Source: Oscillospiraceae bacterium
GTDB taxonomy: Bacteria > Bacillota > Clostridia > Oscillospirales > Ruminococcaceae
Reading direction: 5' to 3'
Assembly: GCA_015067215.1 (NCBI GenBank)
Contig: SVMW01000008.1
Span: 1 to 64,000 of the forward strand
Length of the DNA: 64,000 nucleotides
The translations under genes and the position numbers were made by a program. Below are positions 8,972 through 16,684 of the stretch, piece by piece (within the stretch, counting starts at the first letter, position 1; every line of letters starts with the position of its first letter). Below the pieces are notes generated by a model, which was not told the origin of the DNA, did no database searches, and saw only the letters and a program-made list of their open reading frames with translations.

Positions 8972-9006
8972 AAAAGACACATCTGCAAAGATGTGTCTTT
9001 TTATTT
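8972..9006 (+). terminator. Terminator after tRNA-Thr
   Basis: AAAAGACACATCT / AGATGTGTCTTTTT stem-loop. Confidence 0.92.
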
Positions 9007-9011
9007 TGAAT

Positions 9012-9063
9012 AAAAAATTCACTGATACAACATTATGCTTAAAATCTATTGCATCAGTGAATT
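9012..9063 (-). terminator. Terminator of the pyroglutamyl-peptide operon
   Basis: On the minus strand a long stem AATTCACTGAT / ATCAGTGAATT is followed by TTTTTTA. It lies 15 nt beyond the pcp stop codon. Confidence 0.85.
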
Positions 9064-9078
9064 ATGTTGTTATGAATT

Positions 9079-9723
9079 TTAATGTGTCGCACCCATATGC
9101 ACGCTTATATCTTCGCTGTTGTGTGCAATTGCTTCGATAGCATATTCCAGCCCTTTTGCAATGGTGCTCACTTCCCAGCTTGCCATACCGTCGCCATAGT
9201 TTGTAACCTGCTGTACAGCAAACGGAACATGAATAAAACCACCTTTAATGTGACTGTACTTTTTGCTTGTCATATACAGCAGACGGTACATAACATCGTT
9301 GCATACATATGTGCCAGCAGTAAAGGAAAGGTTTGCAGGAATACCGTTTTTGCGGCAGTTTTCCACCATTGCTTTTACGGGCAGAGTTGCAAAGTATGCG
9401 TTTTCGCCGTCTTCTTTGATTTTGCAGTCTAACGGCTGATTGCCGTCGTTATCGGCAATGCGTGCGTCGCAATAGTTTATTGCAACTTTTTCTACAGTAA
9501 TGCTGCTTCTGCCACCTGCCTGACCAACACAAAGCACACAGTCAGGGTTGTGCTGGTTAATAGCCTGTTCAACTTTTTCAGCACACTTGCCGAATACAGT
9601 AGGAATTTCCACCTTTACAATTTCGGCGCCACCAATACTGTCCGGCAGCAGTTTTACTGCTTCAAATGCAGGGTTGATAGCCTGACCGCCAAAAGGGTCA
9701 AAACCTGTTACTAAAATCTTCAT
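9079..9723 (-). CDS. pcp: Pyroglutamyl-peptidase I
   Basis: Cysteine peptidase (C15) that removes N-terminal 5-oxoproline from peptides in the cytoplasm. From the ATG at 9723 it has 214 residues. The triad is visible: E79 in VEKVAINYCDARI, C141 in GTYVCNDVMY and H165 in GGFIHVPF. The N-terminus is the family-typical KILVTGFDPFGG. A TTG six bases upstream would add two residues, but AAGGAG (9738-9733) is 9 nt from the ATG and only 3 nt from the TTG. It is the last gene of an operon with a 5-oxoproline transporter pair, so its product (5-oxoproline) matches the neighbours. Confidence 0.96.
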   Translation of the reverse strand: MKILVTGFDPFGGQAINPAFEAVKLLPDSIGGAEIVKVEIPTVFGKCAEKVEQAINQHNPDCVLCVGQAGGRSSITVEKVAINYCDARIADNDGNQPLDCKIKEDGENAYFATLPVKAMVENCRKNGIPANLSFTAGTYVCNDVMYRLLYMTSKKYSHIKGGFIHVPFAVQQVTNYGDGMASWEVSTIAKGLEYAIEAIAHNSEDISVHMGATH

Positions 9724-9745
9724 ATACAAAATCTCCTTGTGCAGA

Positions 9746-10720
9746 TTATATTATTATATTTCCTTTATCCATTATCTTTACGCCGTCAGCATATACATCG
9801 GGTGAAAACATTGTCAGGTCAAAGTGTCCGCTTGCCTGCAGACTGCCGCCAAGTGCAAGATTGCGGCCGAAACCGATATGAAAGGTGCCAAGGGCAGACT
9901 CATCTTCAATGTAGCAGTTTCCGTCACAGTGGGAAAGCGGGTTAAGCCCAATGCCGAACTCGCTGGCAGTGTACATCCTGTCATCTTCGTAATCTTCAAT
10001 AAAGTCCTTTAAAATATTTCCGTATGGGCTGTCTTCAATTTCTGTTATGCGGCCGTTTTCAAAAAGCACTCTGAAAGGACATTCAATTTTGCCTGCATAT
10101 CCATAGGAGCCGTCAGGGTACAGTACACCGCGGGTTTTGTTTTCTTCAATTGGCACATATACTTCGATACTTGCGGAGGAATACCCATCGCAGTCATCAA
10201 CCTTTCCGCTGAAAAATTTAGCATGACGCTCATTTTTATAAAAATGCATATCAGACCCCAATGGTGTGGTAACATGTATTTCTTTAGCATTGTGCAGCAC
10301 ATTTATCAGTTTAAAGGCAAGCTTTTTGCTTTCTTCTGTATTGCACAGAAAAAAATCGTATTCCAGCATGCTTCTGCCGTCGTTGGTATGCAAGGGGAGA
10401 GACAAAAACTTTCTTCCGCTGCGTATAGCATTTTTTGCGGCACGGGTGGTGACAAGGGAATAATCAGTTGCACCGACAATCAGACTGTACTCATCAAATG
10501 CCCAGGGATGTTCATCAAAATAAACTCCGACCTTTTTGCCCGACTGTTTTGTAAGCAGAACATCTGTCTTGCATCCGTTATCCTGTGCCAGCTGTTTTAA
10601 AAGCTGTGCTTCGTCAGAATGGGAAATATCGGTGACAATAAGCATATTGTCATTTTTGCAAGCATTAAGCCATTGGTTTATGACAACATCCGCACCGCGT
10701 TTTGCTTTTGATAAATCCAA
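9746..10720 (-). CDS. M29-like aminopeptidase
   Basis: Metallo-aminopeptidase-like protein of 324 residues, shorter than classical AmpS/PepS (about 410). The C-terminal half carries the M29 core: ESALGTFHIGFGRNLALGG (274-292) and SGHFDLTMFSPDVY (297-310). The Glu, two His and Asp (E274, H281, H299, D301) sit where the co-catalytic metal ligands of M29 lie. The N-terminal half is more divergent. The start is TTG at 10720; the last codons of the upstream gene include AAGGCGGTG, which serves as ribosome site. Gap to DUF979 is 2 nt. In this operon it probably trims the peptides left after pyroglutamyl removal; specificity is inferred only. Confidence 0.8.
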   Translation of the reverse strand: MDLSKAKRGADVVINQWLNACKNDNMLIVTDISHSDEAQLLKQLAQDNGCKTDVLLTKQSGKKVGVYFDEHPWAFDEYSLIVGATDYSLVTTRAAKNAIRSGRKFLSLPLHTNDGRSMLEYDFFLCNTEESKKLAFKLINVLHNAKEIHVTTPLGSDMHFYKNERHAKFFSGKVDDCDGYSSASIEVYVPIEENKTRGVLYPDGSYGYAGKIECPFRVLFENGRITEIEDSPYGNILKDFIEDYEDDRMYTASEFGIGLNPLSHCDGNCYIEDESALGTFHIGFGRNLALGGSLQASGHFDLTMFSPDVYADGVKIMDKGNIII

Positions 10721-10722
10721 AA

Positions 10723-11673
10723 TTACACCGCCTTATTTAATATAATCATATACATTATCTGAAATACAATCATAAATATTGCAGGTAAAACCTGGTTTTT
10801 TATAACTCCCATCTTGTCTTTCATATCAAGGATGGCAACAGGCACAATATTGAAATTTGCCGCCATAGGTGTAAGCAGTGTTCCGCAGTAACCGCAGGTA
10901 AGTGCAACCATAACGGTAAGCACAGGGTCTGCACCGTAGTTCAGCGCAAAAGGTGCACCGATGCCCACCGTCATAACGGTAATTGCCGCATAGGCATTAC
11001 CCATTATCATTGTGAACAGCACCATGCCCAGAGCGTATACAATAATGCCAATATTTACATTGCCCTGAGGTATAAATCTGCCTGCTATATCAGCAATTAT
11101 ATCACCCACGCCTGCCAAAGTAAATATTGACCCAAGCACTGCAAGCAACAGAGGCAGCATACTGGTAGGCCCTACTATCGACAAAAAGCGTGCGGCATCA
11201 TCAAGGAAAACTTTTGGTGTGTTTTTTCTTGAAAACAAAAACATTATAACTATCGCAACTATAACCCCAAAGCCTGTGCCCACAAGTGCATTCCAGCCTA
11301 TCAGAGCAAAAATAAGGGAAAAAACACCTATGGAAAGGGCAGGAATGAAAATTTTAAGCCCTGTTTTTTCAAAGTTTGCATGGGTTTCTTCTGCAGAAGG
11401 GCTGTTGTCGCTGCCGCCTTTTACAAGCCGGAAAATTGCCATGGCACTCATTGCCATAACAAGCAGCCCGTTTATCATATCGGGAATCCATCTGCCAAAG
11501 GCTATTACAACACCTATGCTGCCCCAGAAAACTGCAGTACCGATAGGGGACGGATTTTGCTTGTCATTAAGGTTTTTAAATGCGGTGTAAATGCATATCA
11601 GTCCAATGGAAATATAGACGATTTCCAGCAGCTTGGTCATAACCGTTATTTCGGGGTCGGTAAAAAAAGCCAT
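10723..11673 (-). CDS. 5-oxoproline transporter subunit, DUF979 family
   Basis: Membrane protein of 316 residues with about nine hydrophobic segments and a charged central loop (about 88-105). The sequence matches DUF979, which nearly always pairs with DUF969. Comparative genomics ties the pair to 5-oxoprolinase or pyroglutamyl-peptidase genes, and current databases name them 5-oxoproline transporter subunits. Here pcp lies two genes downstream. AAGGAG is 7 nt before the ATG; the DUF969 stop is 1 nt upstream (TGATATG), so translation is coupled. Confidence 0.85.
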   Translation of the reverse strand: MAFFTDPEITVMTKLLEIVYISIGLICIYTAFKNLNDKQNPSPIGTAVFWGSIGVVIAFGRWIPDMINGLLVMAMSAMAIFRLVKGGSDNSPSAEETHANFEKTGLKIFIPALSIGVFSLIFALIGWNALVGTGFGVIVAIVIMFLFSRKNTPKVFLDDAARFLSIVGPTSMLPLLLAVLGSIFTLAGVGDIIADIAGRFIPQGNVNIGIIVYALGMVLFTMIMGNAYAAITVMTVGIGAPFALNYGADPVLTVMVALTCGYCGTLLTPMAANFNIVPVAILDMKDKMGVIKNQVLPAIFMIVFQIMYMIILNKAV

Positions 11674-11674
11674 A

Positions 11675-12355
11675 TCAGTTCTCCTTGTTGTAGTATTTCT
11701 GTCTCAGACGGCGCTCCTTGATAATATAATAAACAATGCCAAAGCCTACACCTGCCAGTGCAACAGGAATTTCAACTGCGGCAAGGCGGATAAGCGGGGC
11801 ATCATAGCCAAGAGTTGCCAGGGTGGACTGTACCAGCAATGCTCCTGAACCTCCCACAAACAGTACCTGACAGAAAAACCAGGCAATGTTTTCCATACCT
11901 GCGGACATACCTTTAATATCTTCAAGGTGTTTTTCGTTTATTTCTGTTCCGTTTTTTTCAACGGTGCCTATAGCCATGGGGATAAGCACAGGGCGTATAA
12001 ACCCTGCAACGCCGCCAAAACCAACATTGAACGCACCGAATATTCCTCTTATAATTCCGTACACAGCAATTACAATGCCTGCTGTTGCACCCTTGACCTT
12101 GCCTATAAGCGCCGAAGAGGCTTCCCGCAGACCGTTGCGTTCCATTGTGCCTGTAACCAGCATAACCAGAATAAAAATTGTTATATTGCGGTTGGCAACA
12201 AAACCTTTTCCGAAAGCTTCCAGAAAACCAATTGCATCAATGCCTCCCACAGCAGCAGTTGTTACAGCTGCAAGAATAATTATAAGGATAGAATCAAGTT
12301 TAAGGGCAAAGCCTGCTACCACAATGACTATGCCCAGCAGTTTAAGGTATTCCAT
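11675..12355 (-). CDS. 5-oxoproline transporter subunit, DUF969 family
   Basis: Membrane protein of 226 residues with about six hydrophobic helices. FKPDUF969-like features include the conserved GTMERNGLRE (about 68-77) and the Gly-rich FGAFNVGFGGVAGFIRP. It is the partner of the DUF979 protein in a two-subunit permease and the first gene of the operon DUF969-DUF979-M29-pcp. The ATG at 12355 is chosen because GAGGAG lies 8 nt upstream; an in-frame TTG six bases earlier would be too close to that site. Confidence 0.85.
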   Translation of the reverse strand: MEYLKLLGIVIVVAGFALKLDSILIIILAAVTTAAVGGIDAIGFLEAFGKGFVANRNITIFILVMLVTGTMERNGLREASSALIGKVKGATAGIVIAVYGIIRGIFGAFNVGFGGVAGFIRPVLIPMAIGTVEKNGTEINEKHLEDIKGMSAGMENIAWFFCQVLFVGGSGALLVQSTLATLGYDAPLIRLAAVEIPVALAGVGFGIVYYIIKERRLRQKYYNKEN

Positions 12356-12524
12356 AAACAATACTCCTCTGAAAGAAAGTCTTTAACAAAGTGTTGACAG
12401 CTGTAAAGATATAAAACAATGGACAAAAATAAGACAAAATATTCAATAAAAGGAAAAATTACAGCACAATTCTGATGTGTCTACAAAATAATGCAGGAAT
12501 TTTCAATAAAAAATAAAAAAACTA

Positions 12525-12553
12525 TTGCTTTTTTGCATTTTGTCCTGTATAAT
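12525..12553 (+). promoter_or_regulatory. Promoter of tRNA-Leu
   Basis: TTGCTT (12525-12530), a 17-nt spacer, then TATAAT (12548-12553), ending 15 nt before the tRNA. Confidence 0.8.
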
Positions 12554-12568
12554 AATAAAGCTGTTTAA

Positions 12569-12655
12569 GCCGGTGTGATGGAATTGGCAGACGTGCTGGA
12601 CTCAAAATCCTGTGGTAGTGATACCGTGTCGGTTCGACCCCGACCACCGGCACCA
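12569..12655 (+). tRNA. tRNA-Leu (anticodon CAA)
   Basis: Class II tRNA of 87 nt with acceptor GCCGGTG / CACCGGC, a long variable arm, anticodon CAA at 12603-12605 in loop CTCAAAA, GGTTCGACC in the T arm, and an encoded CCA. The anticodon stem CTGGA/TCCTG contains one T:T mismatch at its second pair. Confidence 0.94.
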
Positions 12656-12658
12656 GAA

Positions 12659-12692
12659 AAGTCTCGACTGAGAAGTCGGGGCTTTTTTATTT
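12659..12692 (+). terminator. Terminator of tRNA-Leu
   Basis: AAGTCTCGACT / AGTCGGGGCTT with G:T pairs, followed by TTTTTATTTT. Confidence 0.85.
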
Positions 12693-12897
12693 TACTTCGA
12701 GACTTTTTTCATAGGGGGATTATCCCCCTGATGATGCATTTTTTCACGGCAACACGTGAAAAAATTGCTGTCACCCCCTGAGAAGAAACCGCCACATGCC
12801 GTCCGGCGTGGCAGGTATGTTTTTACAGGTGGAAACCTGCAGGCTGTAAGTCTCAACTGAGAAGTCGGGTTTTTTTATTTTACTGCGTGACTTTTAG
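12659..12897. repeat. Duplicated terminator flanking a hairpin-rich spacer
   Basis: The terminator block at 12659-12709 (AAGTCTCgACTGAGAAGTCG, then T-rich, then TTTACTtCGaGACTTTT) recurs with a few changes at 12848-12897. Between the copies are small hairpins: AGGGGGATTATCCCCCT (about 12713-12729), TTTTTTCACG/CGTGAAAAAA (about 12739-12766), GCCACATGCCG/CGGCGTGGC (about 12790-12811) and CAGGTGGAAACCTG. I see no open frame with a ribosome site in 12656-13007. The stretch otherwise holds only the start region of the MATE gene. Confidence 0.7.
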
Positions 12898-13007
12898 CTT
12901 GCCTTTATATGCATTATGTTATAAACTTTTGCATAGGCGATAATGCAGATGATTTATAATATATAATTTTTGCTTTTTTAAAATAATAATAGTAAAAAGG
13001 AGTATAT

Positions 13008-14375
13008 ATGCTTAAAAAACATTTTGTTTTTGATAAGGAGTATTTCAAGGCACTTGCTGCAGTTGCACTGCCGATTGCAATGCAGAATGTTATCAACCAC
13101 GGTGTATCGGCCATGGACACAATTATGCTTGGGGAACTGGGGGACATTGCAGTTTCAGGTGCAAACCTTGGGGGACAGACATTCTTTCTCATGATGATTG
13201 CCGGTTTTGGCGTATGCGGCGGGGCATCAGTGCTTATTTCTCAGTACTGGGGAAAAGGCAACACAGAGGTTATACGCCGTGTAATGCGTATTTCCACAAT
13301 GACAATGTTTGTTATTTCCATATGTTTTTCACTTGCGGCTTTCTTTTTTACAGAACAGATAATGTCTTTGTTCTCAAATGAAGCAGAGGTTGTTGCAGCG
13401 GGTGTGAAATATCTTAAAACACTTTCCTTCGGGTTTGTGTTTTATGCACTGTCAAACTGCTATTTCCTTGCTTTGCGCGGTGTTGAACAGGTAAAAATAA
13501 GTACAACAGTTTATGCAATGTCATTTTTTGTAAATGTAATTGTAAACTACATTTTTATCTTCGGTAAATTCGGTGCACCGGCACTTGGTGTACAGGGTGC
13601 AGCTATCGGTACAGTTGCAGCACGTATGTTCGAGTTTGCATGTGCATTTGTGTACATGTACTTTATCGAGAAAAAAATAGGCTTCAAATGGCACTGCATG
13701 TTCAAGGTGGACAAAAGCCTTATACCGGACTTTATGCACCACGCTCTGCCTGTTATGGGCAACGAGCTTATCTGGGGCATGGGCAGCGTTACAACAGGTA
13801 TTATCATGGGTCACATCGGCTCCACATTTGTTGCGGCAAACAGTGTTGTAAATGTAATCTACAATCTTTCATCGGTATTTACCTTCGGCGTGGCAAATGC
13901 AGCAGCGGTTATATGCGGTAAAACAATTGGTCAGGGCAAGCTGGAACGTGCACAGAAAACAGCAGTTACATTAAACCTTACAGCTTTCTGTATAGGTGTT
14001 GTTATGTCACTGGTGGTACTGCTTGTGCGCAGTCCGTTCCTTTCAATCTACAACATTACTCCACAGGCAAAACTGGCTGCGTTCCAGATGCTTACAGTTG
14101 TAATTTTAATCCAGCCTTTGGCAGCTATTGACATTGTTAACATAATAGGTGTTTTGCGCGGCGGCGGCGATACAAAGCTGGCACTTGCTCTGGACGGCGG
14201 CGGTATGTGGCTTGTTAATATACCGTTAAGTGTAATACTTGGCCTTGTAATCAAAGCGCCTGCACCGCTGGTATATCTGTCAATGAGATGCGATGCGTTT
14301 ATAAAAATATTTATTGAAATATGGCGTATACATTCAGGCAGATGGATAAGAACCGTTACAAGAGATGATATATGA
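13008..14375 (+). CDS. MATE family efflux transporter
   Basis: Twelve-helix cation-coupled multidrug exporter of 455 residues, the usual MATE length. Seen: two homologous six-helix halves; the N-terminal region LPIAMQNVINHGVSAMDTIMLG (about 24-45), with the conserved Asp of helix 1, and the paired ANLGGQ and ANSVVNV segments are family-typical. It exports cationic compounds or toxins in exchange for Na+ or H+. AAAAGGAG lies 6 nt before the ATG. Single-gene unit ending in a strong terminator. Substrate unknown. Confidence 0.93.
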   Translation: MLKKHFVFDKEYFKALAAVALPIAMQNVINHGVSAMDTIMLGELGDIAVSGANLGGQTFFLMMIAGFGVCGGASVLISQYWGKGNTEVIRRVMRISTMTMFVISICFSLAAFFFTEQIMSLFSNEAEVVAAGVKYLKTLSFGFVFYALSNCYFLALRGVEQVKISTTVYAMSFFVNVIVNYIFIFGKFGAPALGVQGAAIGTVAARMFEFACAFVYMYFIEKKIGFKWHCMFKVDKSLIPDFMHHALPVMGNELIWGMGSVTTGIIMGHIGSTFVAANSVVNVIYNLSSVFTFGVANAAAVICGKTIGQGKLERAQKTAVTLNLTAFCIGVVMSLVVLLVRSPFLSIYNITPQAKLAAFQMLTVVILIQPLAAIDIVNIIGVLRGGGDTKLALALDGGGMWLVNIPLSVILGLVIKAPAPLVYLSMRCDAFIKIFIEIWRIHSGRWIRTVTRDDI

Positions 14376-14381
14376 TATTTT

Positions 14382-14416
14382 AAGGCACTTTAGCTTAATA
14401 AAAGTGCCTTTTTTTA
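14382..14416 (+). terminator. Terminator of the MATE gene
   Basis: AAGGCACTTT / AAAGTGCCTT followed by TTTTT. Confidence 0.93.
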
Positions 14417-14439
14417 ATGTTTTACCTTAGACAAAAAAA

Positions 14440-14468
14440 TTGACATAAGGATGAAAATTTTGTATAAT
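14440..14468 (+). promoter_or_regulatory. Consensus promoter of the sigma factor gene
   Basis: TTGACA (14440-14445), 17 nt, TATAAT (14463-14468). A perfect sigma-A promoter ahead of an alternative sigma factor gene. Confidence 0.88.
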
Positions 14469-14519
14469 ATATTGTATACAAATGATAATGTCTATAAAAG
14501 CGTTCAGAGGTAATGTGAC

Positions 14520-15056
14520 GTGCAAAGAGAAATGGAGCAGAGAGTTGCTCTTGCCAAGCAGGGTTCCGGTGATGATATTGAGTTTATTTTCAAATCATTT
14601 AAAAGTTCAATAGAAGCCTGTGCCTATAAACTTCGCACACCTTACTTTGATTTTGAAGACGCTGTACAGGAAGGCAATATCGGATTATTCAAAGCTATAT
14701 TGAGCTATTCCCCTGAAAATGGTGCCAGGTTTTCTACCTACGCCAAAAAATGTATTTTGAATAATATTATCACAGCGCACAACTCCAGCCAGAGCCAGAA
14801 ACACCAGATTTTAAATACAGCAAAAAGTCTGGATGAAGAAGATTTTCAGAAAAACCCTGAAATTGATTTTCTGGTGAAGGAACAAAACAAAGAATTTATC
14901 GACATTGCACGGCACAAGCTGTCAAAGTTTGAATTTCTGGTTTTTTCTCTTTATACAATGCAGTATTCTTACAAAGAAATTGCACAGATGACAAAAAAAG
15001 ACGAAAAATCCATAAACAATGCTGTGCAGCGAATTTATAAAAAACTGCGTAAATAG
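14520..15056 (+). CDS. Sigma-70 family RNA polymerase sigma factor, sigma-H-like
   Basis: Alternative sigma factor of 178 residues. Region 2 is clear: FEDAVQEGNIGLFKAI (about 42-57) and ARFSTYAKKCILNNIITA (about 67-84) resemble sigma-H. Region 4 is the helix-turn-helix SYKEIAQMTKKDEKSINNAVQRIYKKL (from about 150). The spacer is short and region 3 is reduced, as in sigma-H and ECF-like factors. The protein is shorter than classical SigH (about 210), so a direct SigH equivalence is uncertain. Start is GTG at 14520, with AGAGGT 8 nt upstream; an ATG at 14532 is an alternative. A strong promoter drives it. Confidence 0.82.
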   Translation: MQREMEQRVALAKQGSGDDIEFIFKSFKSSIEACAYKLRTPYFDFEDAVQEGNIGLFKAILSYSPENGARFSTYAKKCILNNIITAHNSSQSQKHQILNTAKSLDEEDFQKNPEIDFLVKEQNKEFIDIARHKLSKFEFLVFSLYTMQYSYKEIAQMTKKDEKSINNAVQRIYKKLRK

Positions 15057-15169
15057 GGACGGACCAGTCTTTATTATAAAGCCCTTACCTTGAAGCCTCT
15101 GCATAATAAACAAAGCAATGGTCAGATTTGTTTTAGGGCGAAATACATTTTTTTAAGGAGAGATACCCT

Positions 15170-15445
15170 ATGTATCAAGACAAAATTTTAGTTTGCAAAG
15201 ATTGCGGACAAGAATTCACTTTCACAGCAGGCGAACAGGAATTTTATGCAGAAAGAGGCTTTGAAAACGAACCACAGAGATGTAAAGCTTGCCGTGACGC
15301 AAGAAAAAATCAGGTTCGCGGTCAGAGAGAATACCACACAGCAGTATGTGCAAAATGTGGCAAGGAAGCAAGAGTTCCATTTAAACCAAGAGAAGACAGA
15401 CCGGTTCTCTGCAGCGAATGCTTCGCAGCTGAAAAAGGTGAATAA
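15170..15445 (+). CDS. Double zinc-ribbon protein
   Basis: Protein of 91 residues with four CxxC knuckles (C9/C12, C38/C41, C60/C63, C81/C84) forming two zinc ribbons. The first includes the conserved FTFTAGEQEFYAERGF stretch, matching the zinc-ribbon 'CxxC-x17-CxxC' family widespread in Firmicutes and Chloroflexi. The role is not known; nucleic acid binding is plausible. AAGGAG lies about 10 nt before the ATG. It could share a transcript with the sigma factor 113 nt upstream; I see no strong terminator between them. Confidence 0.85.
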   Translation: MYQDKILVCKDCGQEFTFTAGEQEFYAERGFENEPQRCKACRDARKNQVRGQREYHTAVCAKCGKEARVPFKPREDRPVLCSECFAAEKGE

Positions 15446-15489
15446 TTAAAAAAATAGGCAAATATCCCATCTCCCCTAGGCAAAAAAAT

Positions 15490-15518
15490 GAAAGCACCTG
15501 CTTTGCGGGTGCTTTTTA
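15490..15518 (+). terminator. Terminator of the zinc-ribbon gene
   Basis: AAAGCACCTGC / GCGGGTGCTTTTT stem-loop. Confidence 0.92.
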
Positions 15519-15554
15519 GTTTTTCTGTTAACAGCACAACAGAAAATATATCAG

Positions 15555-15592
15555 AAAAGGTCCTGATAAATAATCAGAACCTTTTGTTTTTT
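15555..15592. terminator. Terminator beside upp
   Basis: AAAAGG..CTGAT / ATCAG..CCTTTT with T tracts on both strands. It probably ends the minus-strand upp operon. Confidence 0.7.
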
Positions 15593-15598
15593 TGTGTA

Positions 15599-16228
15599 TT
15601 ATTTTGTGCCGAAAATTCTGTCGCCGGCATCACCAAGACCCGGAACAATATATCCGTTTTCATTAAGATGACTGTCAAGTGCAGCACAGTAAATATCAAC
15701 ATCAGGGTGTGTTTCGGTAAGCTTCTTAATGCCTTCAGGCGCAGCAATAAGACACATGAACTTGATGTTTTTCGCACCGCGCGCTTTGATAAGCTTGATT
15801 GCATCACAGGCACTGCCTCCGGTTGCAAGCATAGGGTCAACTACAAAAACATCTCTTTCGCTTATATCACTTGGCATTTTGCAGTAGTATTCAACAGGTT
15901 CAAGGGTTTCCTCGTCGCGGTAAAGCCCGATATGGCCTGTTTTGGCGGAAGGGATAAGTGCCAGCATACCGTCAACCATGCCAAGACCTGCACGGAGGAT
16001 AGGTACGATTGCCAGTTTTCTGCCACTGAGCATCTGACATGTTGTGGTTGTAATAGGTGTTTCAACCTCTACATCTTCAACGGAAAGATTTCTTGTGGCT
16101 TCATAGCACATAAGCATTGCAATTTCTTTTGCAACTTCCTTGAATTCTTTTGTGCCGGTGGTTTTGTTGCGCATAATAGCAACTTTATGTTTGATAAGCG
16201 GGTGGTCTAAAATAATAACATTTGCCAT
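15599..16228 (-). CDS. upp: Uracil phosphoribosyltransferase
   Basis: Salvage enzyme making UMP from uracil and PRPP. It has 209 residues, the usual length, with the PRPP-binding loop [12 protein letters not shown] (129-140), PILRAGLGM (77-85) and the uracil-binding [12 protein letters not shown] near the C-terminus. It is the last gene of the tsaE-tsaB-rpiB-upp unit, 21 nt after rpiB, with a good AAGGAG site. rpiB supplies ribose-5-phosphate for PRPP, so the pairing is metabolically sensible. Confidence 0.97.
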   Translation of the reverse strand: MANVIILDHPLIKHKVAIMRNKTTGTKEFKEVAKEIAMLMCYEATRNLSVEDVEVETPITTTTCQMLSGRKLAIVPILRAGLGMVDGMLALIPSAKTGHIGLYRDEETLEPVEYYCKMPSDISERDVFVVDPMLATGGSACDAIKLIKARGAKNIKFMCLIAAPEGIKKLTETHPDVDIYCAALDSHLNENGYIVPGLGDAGDRIFGTK

Positions 16229-16249
16229 GTCAAAATCTCCTTTTATGCG

Positions 16250-16684
16250 TTATTTTTCGATAGCCATAATTTTGTCAACTCTTCTTGCGTGACGGCCACC
16301 TTCAAATTCAGTTTCGATAAACAGGTCTGCAAGTTCACAGGCGATACCTGCACCTACAACTCTGCCGCCAAGACAAAGAACATTTGCATCGTTATGCAGT
16401 CTTGTATATTTTGCGCTGAAATGGTCGCTGCAGCAGCATGCGCGGATGCCTTTAACTTTGTTGGCTGCAATGGAAATGCCAACACCGGTTCCGCAGAAGA
16501 AGATACCGCGTTCACATTCGCCACTGAGAATTTTTTCACAGCCTTTCACAGCCATGTCAGGATAATCTACGCTGTCTGCAGTAAATGTACCCACATCAAG
16601 GATTTCAATGCCTTTTGCTTCAAGGTGTTTTTTTACTTCTTCTTTAAGGTGAAAGCCACCGTGGTCAGCTGCTAAAACTATCAT
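16250..16684 (-). CDS. rpiB: Ribose-5-phosphate isomerase B
   Basis: Interconverts ribulose-5-P and ribose-5-P. RpiB/LacAB fold of 144 residues with AADHGG (5-10), the catalytic C64 in FFCGTGVGISIAANK, and H98 in TRLHNDANVLCLGGR. The start ATG overlaps the tsaB stop by 4 nt (ATGA), so translation is coupled. LacA/LacB are the nearest alternatives, but the intact phosphate-site Arg and His residues and the absence of lac genes favour RpiB. Confidence 0.96.
   Translation of the reverse strand: MIVLAADHGGFHLKEEVKKHLEAKGIEILDVGTFTADSVDYPDMAVKGCEKILSGECERGIFFCGTGVGISIAANKVKGIRACCCSDHFSAKYTRLHNDANVLCLGGRVVGAGIACELADLFIETEFEGGRHARRVDKIMAIEK

Noticed and set aside
8532-8988. Minus-strand ORFs over the tRNA-Asp/repeat/tRNA-Thr region
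   Set aside because: They are translations of tRNAs and the structured repeats, such as the frequent NGARTHDL artefact.
12575-12781. A 68-codon ORF starting MMELADVLDSK
   Set aside because: It translates the tRNA-Leu gene, a well-known annotation artefact.
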